The notes: generated by a model from the letters alone, not told the origin. A stretch of DNA of 64,000 nucleotides from Vibrio cortegadensis (GCF_024347395.1 NZ_AP025473.1:1-64000); one strand, 5' to 3'; positions 35,399 to 45,440 are shown, numbered from the stretch's first letter. A program made the numbers and translations.

Positions 35399-36472
35399 TC
35401 AGTATGGATTAGCCACTGCTTTGTATTTCTCGTTACCTATGAGTTCAGCATAGTCAGGCCTAGACGTGAAATCGTTATATACCTCACCTTTAAACTCACT
35501 CGTGAAATTGTAATGAAGATTAGGATGCACCTCTAAAGCCGCCTCAATTTCGCTCACAGCCTCCTCAAAGCGCCTCAACTCTACCAAATACTTGATGTTA
35601 AGATAGATTGCATTCCTGTCCTCCGGGTCAGTTTTGAGCACCTTTCGATTGAGTTTAAGAAACACTGGCCAGTTTTTTTCTTCGTAGGCCTTGAGTATTT
35701 CCAAATAATAATCTTGAGAGTTTGTGGGAAAACGTCGTTGGACGTAGTGTTGCAACCTTTGGGTCAACTTGTAATGGGCGCAAAGTGCCGGTGCATAATG
35801 GGTATGCAGGACAAGGTTTCTCTTATGTGGACCAACGGCTTCTGCCCGAGAAGGCCAATGTTCCAAAATAGAATTACTGCCTATTGTACTGTTATTTAAT
35901 GCATTGATTATCTCAATAAGCTCAGGATCGAGGTTGGACACATGCCGGTATAGTTCATCGATGGCTTCACGTATTTCTCCAATTGCATGCTCCACCGATG
36001 CATGAAGGTCCATCAAACCACCGTATTTTCTGGAACTCCTCATGTGCGGGGTCCTAGTGGTTAAATTGACTTCTGAGAGCTTGTTGTAGAAATCGAGAAT
36101 CTGATAGTCGCCATCTAGCGCTTTTTTATCATTAACCAAATCGCACACAATGTGCTCAGAGTGCCACAGTACTTTTTTTGTTAACGCAAAGACATAAGGC
36201 TCGATGTGTTTTTTGGCTTTTTTCTGAGGGTAGACTATCACCACATAATGAAACATGTACGCAGCGACGAAGCTTAAAGACAGTCCATAAAACAGGTCGT
36301 AATATTGTAATACGGGCTCGAAACCTGGTATCACGGGAAGATATTCTCCGACGATAACAGCTACCGCGACCACTAAGCCCCCAGTTAGGAGCCAATCCAT
36401 CTTCAACACTCGTTTCTCCTTTTTGATTTTTGCTTGCTCACACAAATTAGGGCCAGATCTTTTTCTATCCAT
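35399..36472 (-). CDS. Two-TM protein with helical and TPR-like C-terminus
   Basis: A 357-residue protein of unknown family. Two hydrophobic helices follow near residues 27-45 (WLLTGGLVVAVAVIVGEYL) and 57-80 (YDLFYGLSLSFVAAYMFHYVV), with a basic QKKAKKH cytoplasmic edge. The middle is a long helical region. Residues about 265-335 resemble tetratricopeptide units (YLEILKAYEEKNWPVFLKLNRKVLKTDPEDRNAIYLNIKYLVELRRFEEAVSEIE). An alternative ATG lies at residue 25, just before TM1. It follows the CHAT gene on the same strand by 442 bp, between the direct repeats. Confidence 0.65.
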   Translation of the reverse strand: MDRKRSGPNLCEQAKIKKEKRVLKMDWLLTGGLVVAVAVIVGEYLPVIPGFEPVLQYYDLFYGLSLSFVAAYMFHYVVIVYPQKKAKKHIEPYVFALTKKVLWHSEHIVCDLVNDKKALDGDYQILDFYNKLSEVNLTTRTPHMRSSRKYGGLMDLHASVEHAIGEIREAIDELYRHVSNLDPELIEIINALNNSTIGSNSILEHWPSRAEAVGPHKRNLVLHTHYAPALCAHYKLTQRLQHYVQRRFPTNSQDYYLEILKAYEEKNWPVFLKLNRKVLKTDPEDRNAIYLNIKYLVELRRFEEAVSEIEAALEVHPNLHYNFTSEFKGEVYNDFTSRPDYAELIGNEKYKAVANPY

Positions 36473-36914
36473 AACATTTTGTGTGTAAAAACTAACAGGT
36501 TGTTATGACCCATCTGAAATTTGGACAGAAACGCTTTAGAGTAGATCCCCTAGAGTCCCACTTTCAGATAATTTATCGTATTCCTAAATCTAAAAGACCA
36601 CCGTCGATAATAGTGGCCGATTTGTACGGGACTGGATATAACCTGTCACCAGTGATTTGTCGCATCAGGCTGATTTTATCCAGTAATTGTTAGAGAGTAA
36701 GCAGATCTCCATCAATTCCTGACGTGCTTTGGCCCCAAAGCTTAGAGCAAGCTATAGAGTGGCTAAGATTTTGTAATGCAAGGTAAACAGCTCGTATGTT
36801 TGTTTTTACAAAATTCAAGATCTGTCCCCCAAGTGGAATTGCTTGGTCATATGTCATTCCTGTTTTCTATATTTTACTGAAATGACATAGATTTCTGAAC
36901 ACTACCGTTAATTT
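36473..36914. other. Gap between the CHAT gene and the two-TM gene
   Basis: A 442-bp AT-rich stretch with no convincing gene. It contains an inverted repeat TATGTCATT (36850-36858) / AATGACATA (36881-36889) just after the CHAT stop. That could be a weak terminator or a relic of an insertion. The 62-codon plus-strand frame at 36505 has no recognisable features. Confidence 0.45.
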
Positions 36915-39900
36915 TTATTGTTTGGTGATTAAAGGATTTCCAAACAACGTCATTGCTAACCCTCTACCAGCAAAATAACTATATTCTTCCATTATAGTTT
37001 TGTTGGCATAGAAACATGCGTCTAGAGCACAAGATCCAGAGTCCCATTCTTTTATAAATGCTTCAAGCCATCTATGTATAAAAAATGAGTCTAGTGGCCA
37101 AGGTGAAGCGATAACTGTTTCACAACTATTCTCTAGGAGTAACTTGGGTAACCCAAAAGTTGTTTCAGAATAGGGAGATTGATCTAACTTCCCGCCACTA
37201 CAAACAAATAAAACAATAACTCCACAGTTTTTTATGCTTGACGCAAGAGTTGCTGGACTAAAGTAAAATTCTTGTTCATCTGCGATTTTTTTAAAATAGC
37301 CATTGTCGTTTGCTATTCCTCCATGAGCAGTTATAACGGCTAATTGTGAGTTTGAACAATGAAAAGGTATTTTACTCTCAGTTGAGACCTCAAATTGATA
37401 CTCCTCAAACACAGGCGTCAAGCGACTATGGGCTATTTCTAACGTGCCTAAACTATCTTGAGAAATTGAAATCCACGCAGACATTTTATTCCTCTTCACT
37501 TTATTCCGTTCCGTTAATTTTTTAATCCAACTTATAGACGGAACATAACAACATGAAGTTTTTTGTCCCAAAAACTCTCTGTTTATTTGCAAAATATTTA
37601 ATGGTATTTGTTGTAAATTTGGTTCAGCACAGACGATTAAGCGTTCAGTGTTAGGAACAGGTATTTCCAGTTCTGACATAGTTTCATAAAATACATTATT
37701 GCCTTCTTGCTCTAGAATATCTCCGTATTTATGAGGGTATGACTTTTGCCAAGTTAATAGGTTCTCTTTAAAAGCTTTTGTTTCCGGTAGAGACTCAAAA
37801 ATCCCATTTTTAATTATCGTCCCTCGCAAATCACCACTTTGGTTTAAGGCAATTTGAAGAACAGTAAACCCTTGTGAGGAAAGGCTTGTGGCATACTCAA
37901 ATAGCTCATATCTATCTGATTCATTTTGTGGTGCTTTTGAATTAGTTGCACTATCACTCAATAATTCCAGTAAGTTAAACAAATCTTTTTTGTCAAAGTT
38001 TGAAGAATCATTACTTAGGTTTCTCCTAGCCAAGTGCTTAACCATCTTTAAATCTTCAGGCCGATCTTGTGAAAAAACGCCAATCTGTATACTGTCGTTA
38101 AGCGAAAAAATGTCGTGAATTTCTGGTGTGAGACTGCTCATAACCCTAATTTTTTCTAGGGTACTTGGGGGCAAACTGTTACTAATTTCTTTGAGCACTT
38201 TAATAGTGTTTTGTTGTAGTTTTAAGCCGTCGTGTTTAGCTTTTTCTACAGCTTGGCAAAGAAGGATTGCAGTGGGCAGAATTTCTTCACCTTCTTCTAT
38301 TACTTGCTTTGAAAGAGAAGTTAACTCATCAATCAAAGAAGACGCTTCTTGACTTTTCCATGACGTTATTTTGAATAGTTTAATTCCGGCATTTAAGTTT
38401 TGAAGCCTTAAACTTGCTTGAATTCCTATATCGTAATTGTCGACTAATTGTGAGGCGTTAGCAGTAATTTGTAGGGAAATATCCAATAGGTATAAGTCAC
38501 GAGTAATTTTTGCTAACAAGAATATAATCTCAAAGGCGTGTTTAGGTTCAATTGCCTCATCTATAGAAAAACAACAACAACATGCAATCAATGCATCTAA
38601 AGGCTTTGCTTGGCGTAAGTAGATATCTGAGTAACAACTCCAAGCAATTAACTTCCTTGTAGCATCATTAAGAGAAACTTCTAAGGTCTGTTCAGCTAAA
38701 TTCCTAGCTTGCTGAGGATTGTTCTGTGACCAGAAATGATTTGCAAGTAGTCTCAATGCGAATAAATCTTCAGCTATTAACTTATCAGCGTGTGGTGCCA
38801 AAAGGCAAATTACATATGCTAATTGTTCCGTAATATCCAGCTCTTCACGTCCATCTTTAGCTCCATAGTTTAGGAGCTTTTTAAGTGAGACGAGGTGACC
38901 ATCAACATCTTCTGGAACTAGTCGTTCCGGCAAGGAAGATACTCCCAGTTCAATTACGCTTTCCTTATCTAGCCAATCAAAAGCTTTCCTGATAAAGTCT
39001 GTAACTTGATCATTCGATACACTTTCTTTTTCTGCATTTCTAACTTTATTTATTCTTAGTCCACGACTAGCCAGCGTTAAAGCTAAAGATGCTAAGGCTG
39101 GTAATCCATATTTACCAAAATTTTCAATAGACACTAATGAAAACAGCTTTGTTCTTAAGTGTGTTAAATCTGGATTAACAGCTACGTACTCTATTATTTC
39201 ATTTAGAGTTATCTTGATTAGTTTTTCGTTTTTAGATATGTCGAATCCTATAAGGATTAGTTGCTCTAGACAATAGATGATTTTATAGACTGAACGAAGT
39301 TTGTATAAAGAGGAGGAGTTAACTTTTATAGATAATTCTAGAGACGCTATATAGTCTTTAGATTTGGCTGCTTTTATGGCATTGGTGATGTAGATTAGCG
39401 AAAACTTCTCTTGATTCTGACTTGTTTGAATTAGCTCATTAGATTCTTCAACAAGATCTGTAGTTCTTATTGTAAGTAACTCGACTTCGTCGAAACCAAA
39501 TATTCGACTGTTTAAATCCTCTGGGTTTTCTTCTGACACTAATTCTAGTAAACGAAGGCATTTATTTTCTATTAAAACAGTAGATGTTTCGAAAAGGCCT
39601 TGTAATCGATGATATGCTTCTTTGGCAAAATCATATCTTTTTAAATCTGTACTGACTAAAAGTGCAAGTTCTAAATCTTGCTGTGTAAATAGTTTATTTA
39701 CTTGCCCATCAATTAGCCTAGCTGCCAACTCTCTTTCCCCTGCTTGAAGGGCAATGCGGGAATAGTTTATAGATGCTTCAGGAGATACAATTGAATTACG
39801 GTCTGACATTTCTCTTATTATGTCGGAAGCTTGCCCTAATCTGTCACCTTTATATAGCATCTGAATTTTAATTTGTTTTATTATAGATAATCTCAAGTCG

Positions 39901-40670
39901 CTGTTTTCTAATTCAAATATAGCTTCTTCAACTTTCCCCTGCAAACATAAAGCTGACCATTTCATTATTTTAGGTTGAAGGTTGCTGGCTCCCATTTCTG
40001 CTTTAGAGCAATCACCCATCCAAACTGGATATAATCCATCTACTGTAACTATTTTTTCTTGGTTTTCTGTTTGAATAGGTTGAAGTTCTCTATCTGTTAA
40101 GACTATGAAATTTTTATTTTTTTTAGCTTCAGAAATCAGTCCTTCAGATAACTCAACTAGATTATTAACCCAATTGGATTCATAGCTACCAGATAATAAT
40201 CTTTTTCCTCGATTTGTTTTCTTTGTATGACTGCTTTTGTACTTGCAACATAGAGGTAGCAAAATAACAGATTTTTCGCGGGCCTTTTTTGCGACTTCTA
40301 TAACGGATTCAATACTCATCTCTTTTACATGATGTACTTTTAATATTTTATTTAAAAATTCAATATCCCGTGCTGTTGGTGGAGTTTCATAAAGATCTTT
40401 AAATGCGATTAAAAGGCTATCAAAAACGGAATCAAAACTGTAAATATTTGCTTGTTCAGGGGGAGAAATGAAACAAAGCTCTGAAATAAAACGTTCATTA
40501 GTACTCTGATTGAGAATGTTCAGAAGAAAAAGGCTCATTCCAGATAGAATTTTTGAGCTTTCCATATCTCCAATAAATAGTTCTGCTTCACCATATTGGG
40601 GAAGAGGTTTCCCGTTATATAGTGGCCTAGCGTCAAACGTTTTTGTGATATCTATTTTTATATCTTTCAT
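36915..40670 (-). CDS. Large helical-repeat protein with C-terminal CHAT protease domain
   Basis: A 1251-residue cytosolic protein. Residues 1-250 contain an alpha/beta segment of uncertain type (VILLPLCCKYK, NFIVLTDREL). Residues about 250-900 are almost entirely helical with tetratricopeptide-like units, such as ALCLQGKVEEAIFELEN and SQNNPQQARNLAEQTLEVSLNDATRKLIAWSCYSDIYLRQAKPLDALIAC. Residues about 1000-1251 are a CHAT domain with the catalytic dyad His1116 (VITAHGG) and Cys1157 (LFVCSGG), and the terminal GRGLAMTLFGNP helix. CHAT proteases are caspase relatives; TPR-CHAT proteins act as triggered proteases in several defence systems. Coding is AT-rich compared with neighbours. No gasdermin, reverse transcriptase or Cas gene is adjacent. 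Confidence 0.88.
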   Translation of the reverse strand: MKDIKIDITKTFDARPLYNGKPLPQYGEAELFIGDMESSKILSGMSLFLLNILNQSTNERFISELCFISPPEQANIYSFDSVFDSLLIAFKDLYETPPTARDIEFLNKILKVHHVKEMSIESVIEVAKKAREKSVILLPLCCKYKSSHTKKTNRGKRLLSGSYESNWVNNLVELSEGLISEAKKNKNFIVLTDRELQPIQTENQEKIVTVDGLYPVWMGDCSKAEMGASNLQPKIMKWSALCLQGKVEEAIFELENSDLRLSIIKQIKIQMLYKGDRLGQASDIIREMSDRNSIVSPEASINYSRIALQAGERELAARLIDGQVNKLFTQQDLELALLVSTDLKRYDFAKEAYHRLQGLFETSTVLIENKCLRLLELVSEENPEDLNSRIFGFDEVELLTIRTTDLVEESNELIQTSQNQEKFSLIYITNAIKAAKSKDYIASLELSIKVNSSSLYKLRSVYKIIYCLEQLILIGFDISKNEKLIKITLNEIIEYVAVNPDLTHLRTKLFSLVSIENFGKYGLPALASLALTLASRGLRINKVRNAEKESVSNDQVTDFIRKAFDWLDKESVIELGVSSLPERLVPEDVDGHLVSLKKLLNYGAKDGREELDITEQLAYVICLLAPHADKLIAEDLFALRLLANHFWSQNNPQQARNLAEQTLEVSLNDATRKLIAWSCYSDIYLRQAKPLDALIACCCCFSIDEAIEPKHAFEIIFLLAKITRDLYLLDISLQITANASQLVDNYDIGIQASLRLQNLNAGIKLFKITSWKSQEASSLIDELTSLSKQVIEEGEEILPTAILLCQAVEKAKHDGLKLQQNTIKVLKEISNSLPPSTLEKIRVMSSLTPEIHDIFSLNDSIQIGVFSQDRPEDLKMVKHLARRNLSNDSSNFDKKDLFNLLELLSDSATNSKAPQNESDRYELFEYATSLSSQGFTVLQIALNQSGDLRGTIIKNGIFESLPETKAFKENLLTWQKSYPHKYGDILEQEGNNVFYETMSELEIPVPNTERLIVCAEPNLQQIPLNILQINREFLGQKTSCCYVPSISWIKKLTERNKVKRNKMSAWISISQDSLGTLEIAHSRLTPVFEEYQFEVSTESKIPFHCSNSQLAVITAHGGIANDNGYFKKIADEQEFYFSPATLASSIKNCGVIVLFVCSGGKLDQSPYSETTFGLPKLLLENSCETVIASPWPLDSFFIHRWLEAFIKEWDSGSCALDACFYANKTIMEEYSYFAGRGLAMTLFGNPLITKQ

Positions 40671-41201
40671 GAAAAATTATCCATTTTTATTTTCGCGTCT
40701 GTTCTTATCGAGCTTTTATTGGGTTGAGTTTCAGTTCTCTATACTGTTTCTAGATTAAAAATGTCGGGGCTGTTCTTGTATTGTACAACTCAAGTTTTAA
40801 CTATACATTAGCTTGTCCTATGCTAGCGAAAGTTACTGATTGAGAACACCGTCTGCTCGGTTCTGGGAGTTTCCTACCACGGCTTCGATGCTGCTAAACA
40901 TAAGGAAAAGTACTGTGACTTCAGTGGCACGTTCTGCCACTGAGTAAATGCGCTAACAAACTTAGGGGCATTTCTGTGTTACATACCCCGTCAGCACACT
41001 TCTGGACAATTCTATGTCACCGATTTCACTAAATTAGTAATTAATGGATTACCTGGAGTATTGCAAACCATCTAACCTGCGGCCAAATTCACTCAAACAC
41101 TACACGCCTCGTTAAGAGGCAAAATTTGTTGGCTATAATTAGCGACAAAGGAGCAAAAGCCAACTGTTTTTTGTCCTTTTAAACGACTTGCTAATTAGCC
41201 C
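40671..41201. other. Gap between the PHP-SMC gene and the CHAT gene
   Basis: This 531-bp stretch carries the second direct repeat copy (41029-41052) and presumably the CHAT promoter. No gene, integron attC site or known repeat element was recognised. Confidence 0.45.
41029..41052. repeat. 24-bp direct repeat, right copy
   Basis: It begins CTAAATTAGTAAT and ends TAATGGATTAC, 23 of 24 bases identical and in the same orientation as 35213-35236, 5.8 kb apart. Confidence 0.85.
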
Positions 41202-43855
41202 TTACTCAAAGCCATATTTTTCTTTTCTTCGATTAAATGCATCTTCACCACCTTCAAGAATTTTAGCAGCAAGATTTTGAATATTTTCCTGATCAATAGA
41301 GCCTTGATTCTGGACTGGTAAAGTTGCATTTTCATTGGTTGATTCTAAAACACCAATCCATTCTGCATCACCAAAAACTGGTATGTTTGCATTATGAGTT
41401 GCAAAGATAAACTGCCTTGTTAATTTGGCGTCTCTAACTTGAGTAACAATTCTTTCTGCAATAAATGCATTGTCTAAATTATCTTCAGGTTGATCTAAAA
41501 GTAATGGGTCTTGATTATCAAGTAGGAGCATATGTAACAAAGCGGTACACTGTTGACCTGTTGATAATGAATCTAGCTTTTTGTATTGTGGCTCTTCAGT
41601 AGTTGAGACATTCAACTCAATACTAACCAAATCATCGATCTTGAACTCTTCAATTTCCATTATCTGTTCGTTACTGATTCTTGATAATCTATCGGCAGTC
41701 GTAGAGGTCATTCCCCAGTTTTTATCGATTAAAGCATCCCATCCTTTCTTTATTGTCTCAGCGAGTAAGGGAGCAGAAAACTCATCTACTGCTTTCATCC
41801 AAGAAAGTCTGCCCTCTGCAACATCAAGTAAACGGTAACCAATGATAAGCTTTATTAACCCAAGTCTATTTTTTTCTGCTGAATAATTAACCCTAATATT
41901 GCCTTTTAACTTCCTATTTAACTTCTTAACTCCCTTTTCAAAGGCTGTAGCTCTATTCGTTTTTTTCTCAGACAATTCAGCAAGTAGTGCCTGTCTTTTA
42001 GCTCTTTCTTTGTCTAATTTAGCCCGTTCTTTCTCAAGTTCCACTCGCTTAGGTTTTAGCCTTTCAATATTCTTAATTAGATCACGATATTCTTCACCGA
42101 TTTGTTTCCCAGTTAAACCTTCAACAGGAGCTAATTTTTTAAATTCTTTAGTTATGGCTTCTTCTTGTTTATCTATGCTTTCTTGAAGTTCCTTATCAAG
42201 TAACTCTATCTTTTGTTGGGAGCTTTTAGAATCAAGTGCCATTTTTGTAATAGACGCTTCAATATTTACTTTAAATTCGACCAAGGCAGCCTTAGTCTTT
42301 TCAAATATTTCTTTGTCGGGATAGTCCTGAATCAACTCATCAGTGATAAAGTCACTGCATGGAATTGATTCAGAGAACTCTTTCAATGCACTATTTAAAG
42401 TTTCAATTTTTTCTGAAACCGTACTGAAAGTACTTCTTTCCGATTCAACTATTGGCAATAGTTTTAATTGCTGGTCTATTCCAAGTTCCTTGTACCTATT
42501 TTCATCTTCTTCATGTGCCTTCAAATCTTCTACATCTGATTCCAAGTTAGAAACACTAGATGTTAAATCAGATATATTGTTTCTTGTTATCACCAAGGAT
42601 TCTTTAACAGTTGAAATACCAGATTCTTGCTCAATTTTATCTGTGTTTAGGAATCGCTCCACTACTTTCAATTGCTCACTCGAGTCTTTAGCGATTTCGT
42701 GGATTTCATTTTGACCGAAGATTTCAATATCAGGTAATAGATCTTGAGGAGAAAAAGTAGATACAGATCCACTGTCATCTTTTACTATTGGTGATTCACC
42801 ATAGCGTCTTGATATTGTATATAGCTTTCCATGTTTTACTGCTGATTTGATAGTTAATTCAGCGAAACCCGAGCCAATATTTTGTTTAATAACTTTAAGG
42901 TGTTGTGCTTTCGTCTCTTTACTAATTGGCTCTATATCTAAAACGTAACGAATTGATTCAATTAAAGTCGATTTACCTGTGCCTCTTCCACCTATTAAAG
43001 CATTTAAGTGCTCTGAATATTTGATATCAATTCCATCAAGAAACCCGCCAACAAATCTAACTGACTCTACTCTGGAGTAATATTTCTCTTTAACATCAGA
43101 GTTAAGGCGTACACGGGATTCTGAATCTGAAAATGCTAATTTAAACGAGGAAAAGCTAGGTGTTGACATTTTTACCAAACAAGTCGCATTTTCTTTTCTT
43201 AATGTTTCAGGATCTTCTATATCTTTAGCGTTGATAATCGCAATATTTTTATCGCGTTTATAATCAGGGTTTTTATTTAGAAGAATCTGGTGATTTGCTT
43301 GGTCGCCTTGTTCCTTTAAAGCATCTAATGAAGTAGGGATTTGCGCCGCAACTAAGTTTTTATTCTTCCAAATATTGTTTAATTTTTGCTTTAAGACTCC
43401 GCTATCATCTGTGCAATGTGCAGCATAAACAAAGCCGCCTTTATCTATAACTGTTGATAGAATAAAGTCAGCACTTCTCGTTGAAGGGGCTGTACCATTA
43501 GATGTATCTATATCAAACTCATACAAATAATTGTTTAACATTTGAATGCTTGTGTCTTCTGGATATAGACAAACCAAGTGTATTTTTCACTAGATGCGAT
43601 CTCAAATCCAGGAAAGACAACAATTCCTTGTGCATTGAAGGTTTCTTTAATTTTTGCTACTGAATCAACATTCCCGTGATCAGCTATTCCTACAACCTTT
43701 ATTGATTCTTCAAGACAAACCTCTAATAATTTTTGATTATAGTCATCTTCTGAAAAATTCTGATTTTGTCCTCGATACGTTACATAACTAGCTGGATTTA
43801 CTTGTAGTGCGCATTTCCAAAACTTTGCCTTAGTGTGTTCAACAGCCATATTCAT
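41202..43855 (-). pseudogene. PHP-SMC ATPase (TrlF-like) split by a frameshift
   Basis: Two overlapping minus-strand frames, 43855-43535 and 43577-41202, together encode one protein of about 884 residues once a single base is restored. The N-terminal frame begins MNMAVEHTK after AAGGA and holds the first PHP motif (VGIADHGN) and FPGFEIASSEK. The second holds the later PHP motif YAAHCTDDSG, then an SMC-type ATPase: Walker A GGRGTGKSTLIES (residues 196-203 of that frame), a long coiled-coil middle, signature LSTGQQCTALL and Walker B LLLDQPEDNLD. Architecture matches PHP-SMC proteins annotated as TrlF-family AAA-like ATPases, often linked to defence. The shift lies at the A tract 43583-43587: GAAAAATACAC reads as EKYTW, but adding one A gives EKIHLVCLYP, the expected junction. 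Inactivation, slippage or a sequence error are all possible. Confidence 0.82.
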
Positions 43856-44350
43856 ATATTCAATCCTTAAATTTTGTATCGAGGCTTGCAGGGCTTAATA
43901 ACGCTTTATATATGGCAAGTTGCCGCCTATACAGCCTGTAATGAGATTAACTTTAAATCAGATGCCATAGTGAATCAACGACTTACGTCAACCTTCCGTC
44001 TGCTGCAAGGTAGGGTAAATTGCATTTTGCAATCTATCCTTACTTAGTATTTGCTTAGTGAATAGACTTGATAACTGGTAAAACTTGGAGCCTATCGACA
44101 TCCGAAGATTAGAAAAAGTATGCCATCACGTCGATTGGAACTTGCTATTGATAGCATTAACTAAAACGTCTTGGGGCAGAGCTGAGCTAGCCAAGTCCAC
44201 AATTGATTAGGTACATCCATTTACGACAATTTATATTGAAGCGCTAAAGTTTCCAACTCAGTTATTGTTGAAGAATGCTCCAAACCGTTGATTTAGAAGC
44301 CTGCCAAGTTTCCACCATAATTCTCTGTACTCATAAGCCAGCCTTAAACA
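43856..44350. other. Non-coding stretch right of the PHP-SMC gene
   Basis: About 495 bp containing the PHP-SMC promoter. No gene, palindrome or known element was recognised. It may hold the right edge of the accessory region. Confidence 0.4.
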
Positions 44351-44383
44351 AAAACCGCGCAAAGCAATTAACTTTGCGCGGTT
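44351..44383 (-). terminator. Terminator of the Bor-like gene
   Basis: A 12-bp perfect stem AACCGCGCAAAG / CTTTGCGCGGTT; on the minus strand it is followed by TTTTTG. It starts 48 bp past the stop. Confidence 0.9.
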
Positions 44384-44430
44384 CTGTTTTGTTACTTTTA
44401 CAACGTCAGCATTAAGCTAACTAGGCTGAT

Positions 44431-44730
44431 TTACGCCTTGCAATAAACACGGGCTTCGCGAGGCGTGTAAATACCAAATGTCACAGTCGCCAGTAGTCCA
44501 TTAATAAAGGTTTCCTGAACCTCTACTTTTGCAATTTTATCTGCGCCGCCACATACGCCTGCTGCATCAATCTGCTTCTCTTGCGCTAAGCCACTAATGA
44601 AGAAATGATGAGCTTGTTCTGATGTCGCTTCTGTCTCTGTTGTATTTGCTTCAGGTGCCATTACAAACGTTTGTTGAGCACAACCTGTCGCAAGGAATGA
44701 TAGTGCAGCAGCAAGAATGATTTTTTTCAT
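44431..44730 (-). CDS. Bor/Iss-family lipoprotein
   Basis: A 99-residue lipoprotein with lipobox LATGC (Cys17). The body QQTFVMAPEANTT...HHFFISGLAQEKQIDAAGVCGGADKIAKVEVQETFINGLLATVTFGIYTPREARVYC is the pattern of lambda Bor and E. coli Iss. Those are outer-membrane lipoproteins expressed from prophages and plasmids, and they raise serum resistance in E. coli. Homologues are common in Vibrio chromosomes, where their role is unclear. Its own terminator and its position beside the accessory region are visible; phage origin is inference. Confidence 0.85.
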   Translation of the reverse strand: MKKIILAAALSFLATGCAQQTFVMAPEANTTETEATSEQAHHFFISGLAQEKQIDAAGVCGGADKIAKVEVQETFINGLLATVTFGIYTPREARVYCKA

Positions 44731-44871
44731 GTTTCTCTCCAGAATTGATATTTACATATGATCTGACTAGAAAGTTTAAAAAGTGCTTTAAAAGTGTACC
44801 TAGTCATTAATGCTGAAATTATTCCAGAGTTTTTGAACTATTACTGTATGGCTTTGTCAGGGATGGAATGA

Positions 44872-45237
44872 CATAACGAAACATTAATCATAAATAGATG
44901 CCCATTGGTTCACCGATTTATTGCGATGAAAGATAGACCGCCGCATCTATTGTGGAATGAGTGGATTCACAACAATGTGTCAGAACAGAACATTGTATTT
45001 CTATGTTCTAATTCACAAGTTGCGTTTAGATCTTTGGAGAGTGGTTGCGGTATTAGTGCGGAGCCCAGAAGTGTGGTCAAAAATGATGCTGATCTAATTG
45101 AAATCGCACCACATTTACACTGGAATTTCCCTATCTGGGCCTTAGTGCATAGAGATATGTTTAACCTAGCAAAAATCAAAGCGTTCATTGAATTATTGCA
45201 GCAAGGCAAAGATAAAGCATTCATCTTAAAGTTTTAG
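44872..45237 (+). pseudogene. C-terminal remnant of a LysR-family regulator
   Basis: The frame opens after a stop at 44869 and encodes about 121 residues. It matches only the end of LysR effector domains: LIINRCPLVHRF, then HLHWNFPIWALVHRDMFNLAKIKAFIELL. No HTH is present in any frame upstream, and the region before it is non-coding. I read it as a decayed gene truncated at its 5' side. Confidence 0.65.
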
Positions 45238-45440
45238 CCTTGTGGTCTATTTTGTCACTAAGCTGAGGTAATAAACATCACCCTTTTCTTTCCCCTACTT
45301 TCCGTCTTGCCATAATGGTCAAACTAAACCCAAGTTTGACACTAACTGCTGTTCAAATATTAAAAGGGTACAAGATAAGTCCCTGATCCACTCCAAACGC
45401 TAACAATGTAATATTTTTCAAACTGAATTCTGGATTGCGC

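Noticed and set aside
36505..36693. 62-codon plus-strand frame
   Set aside because: No ribosome site, no domain and mixed composition; likely chance.
40671..41201. Superintegron attC (VCR-like) sites near the CHAT gene
   Set aside because: No attC-type core sites or imperfect long palindromes of the right length were found, and the genes are long with their own gaps.
35116..45300. Integrase, transposase or tRNA marking an island end
   Set aside because: None can be seen in the region, so island status rests on composition and the direct repeats only.
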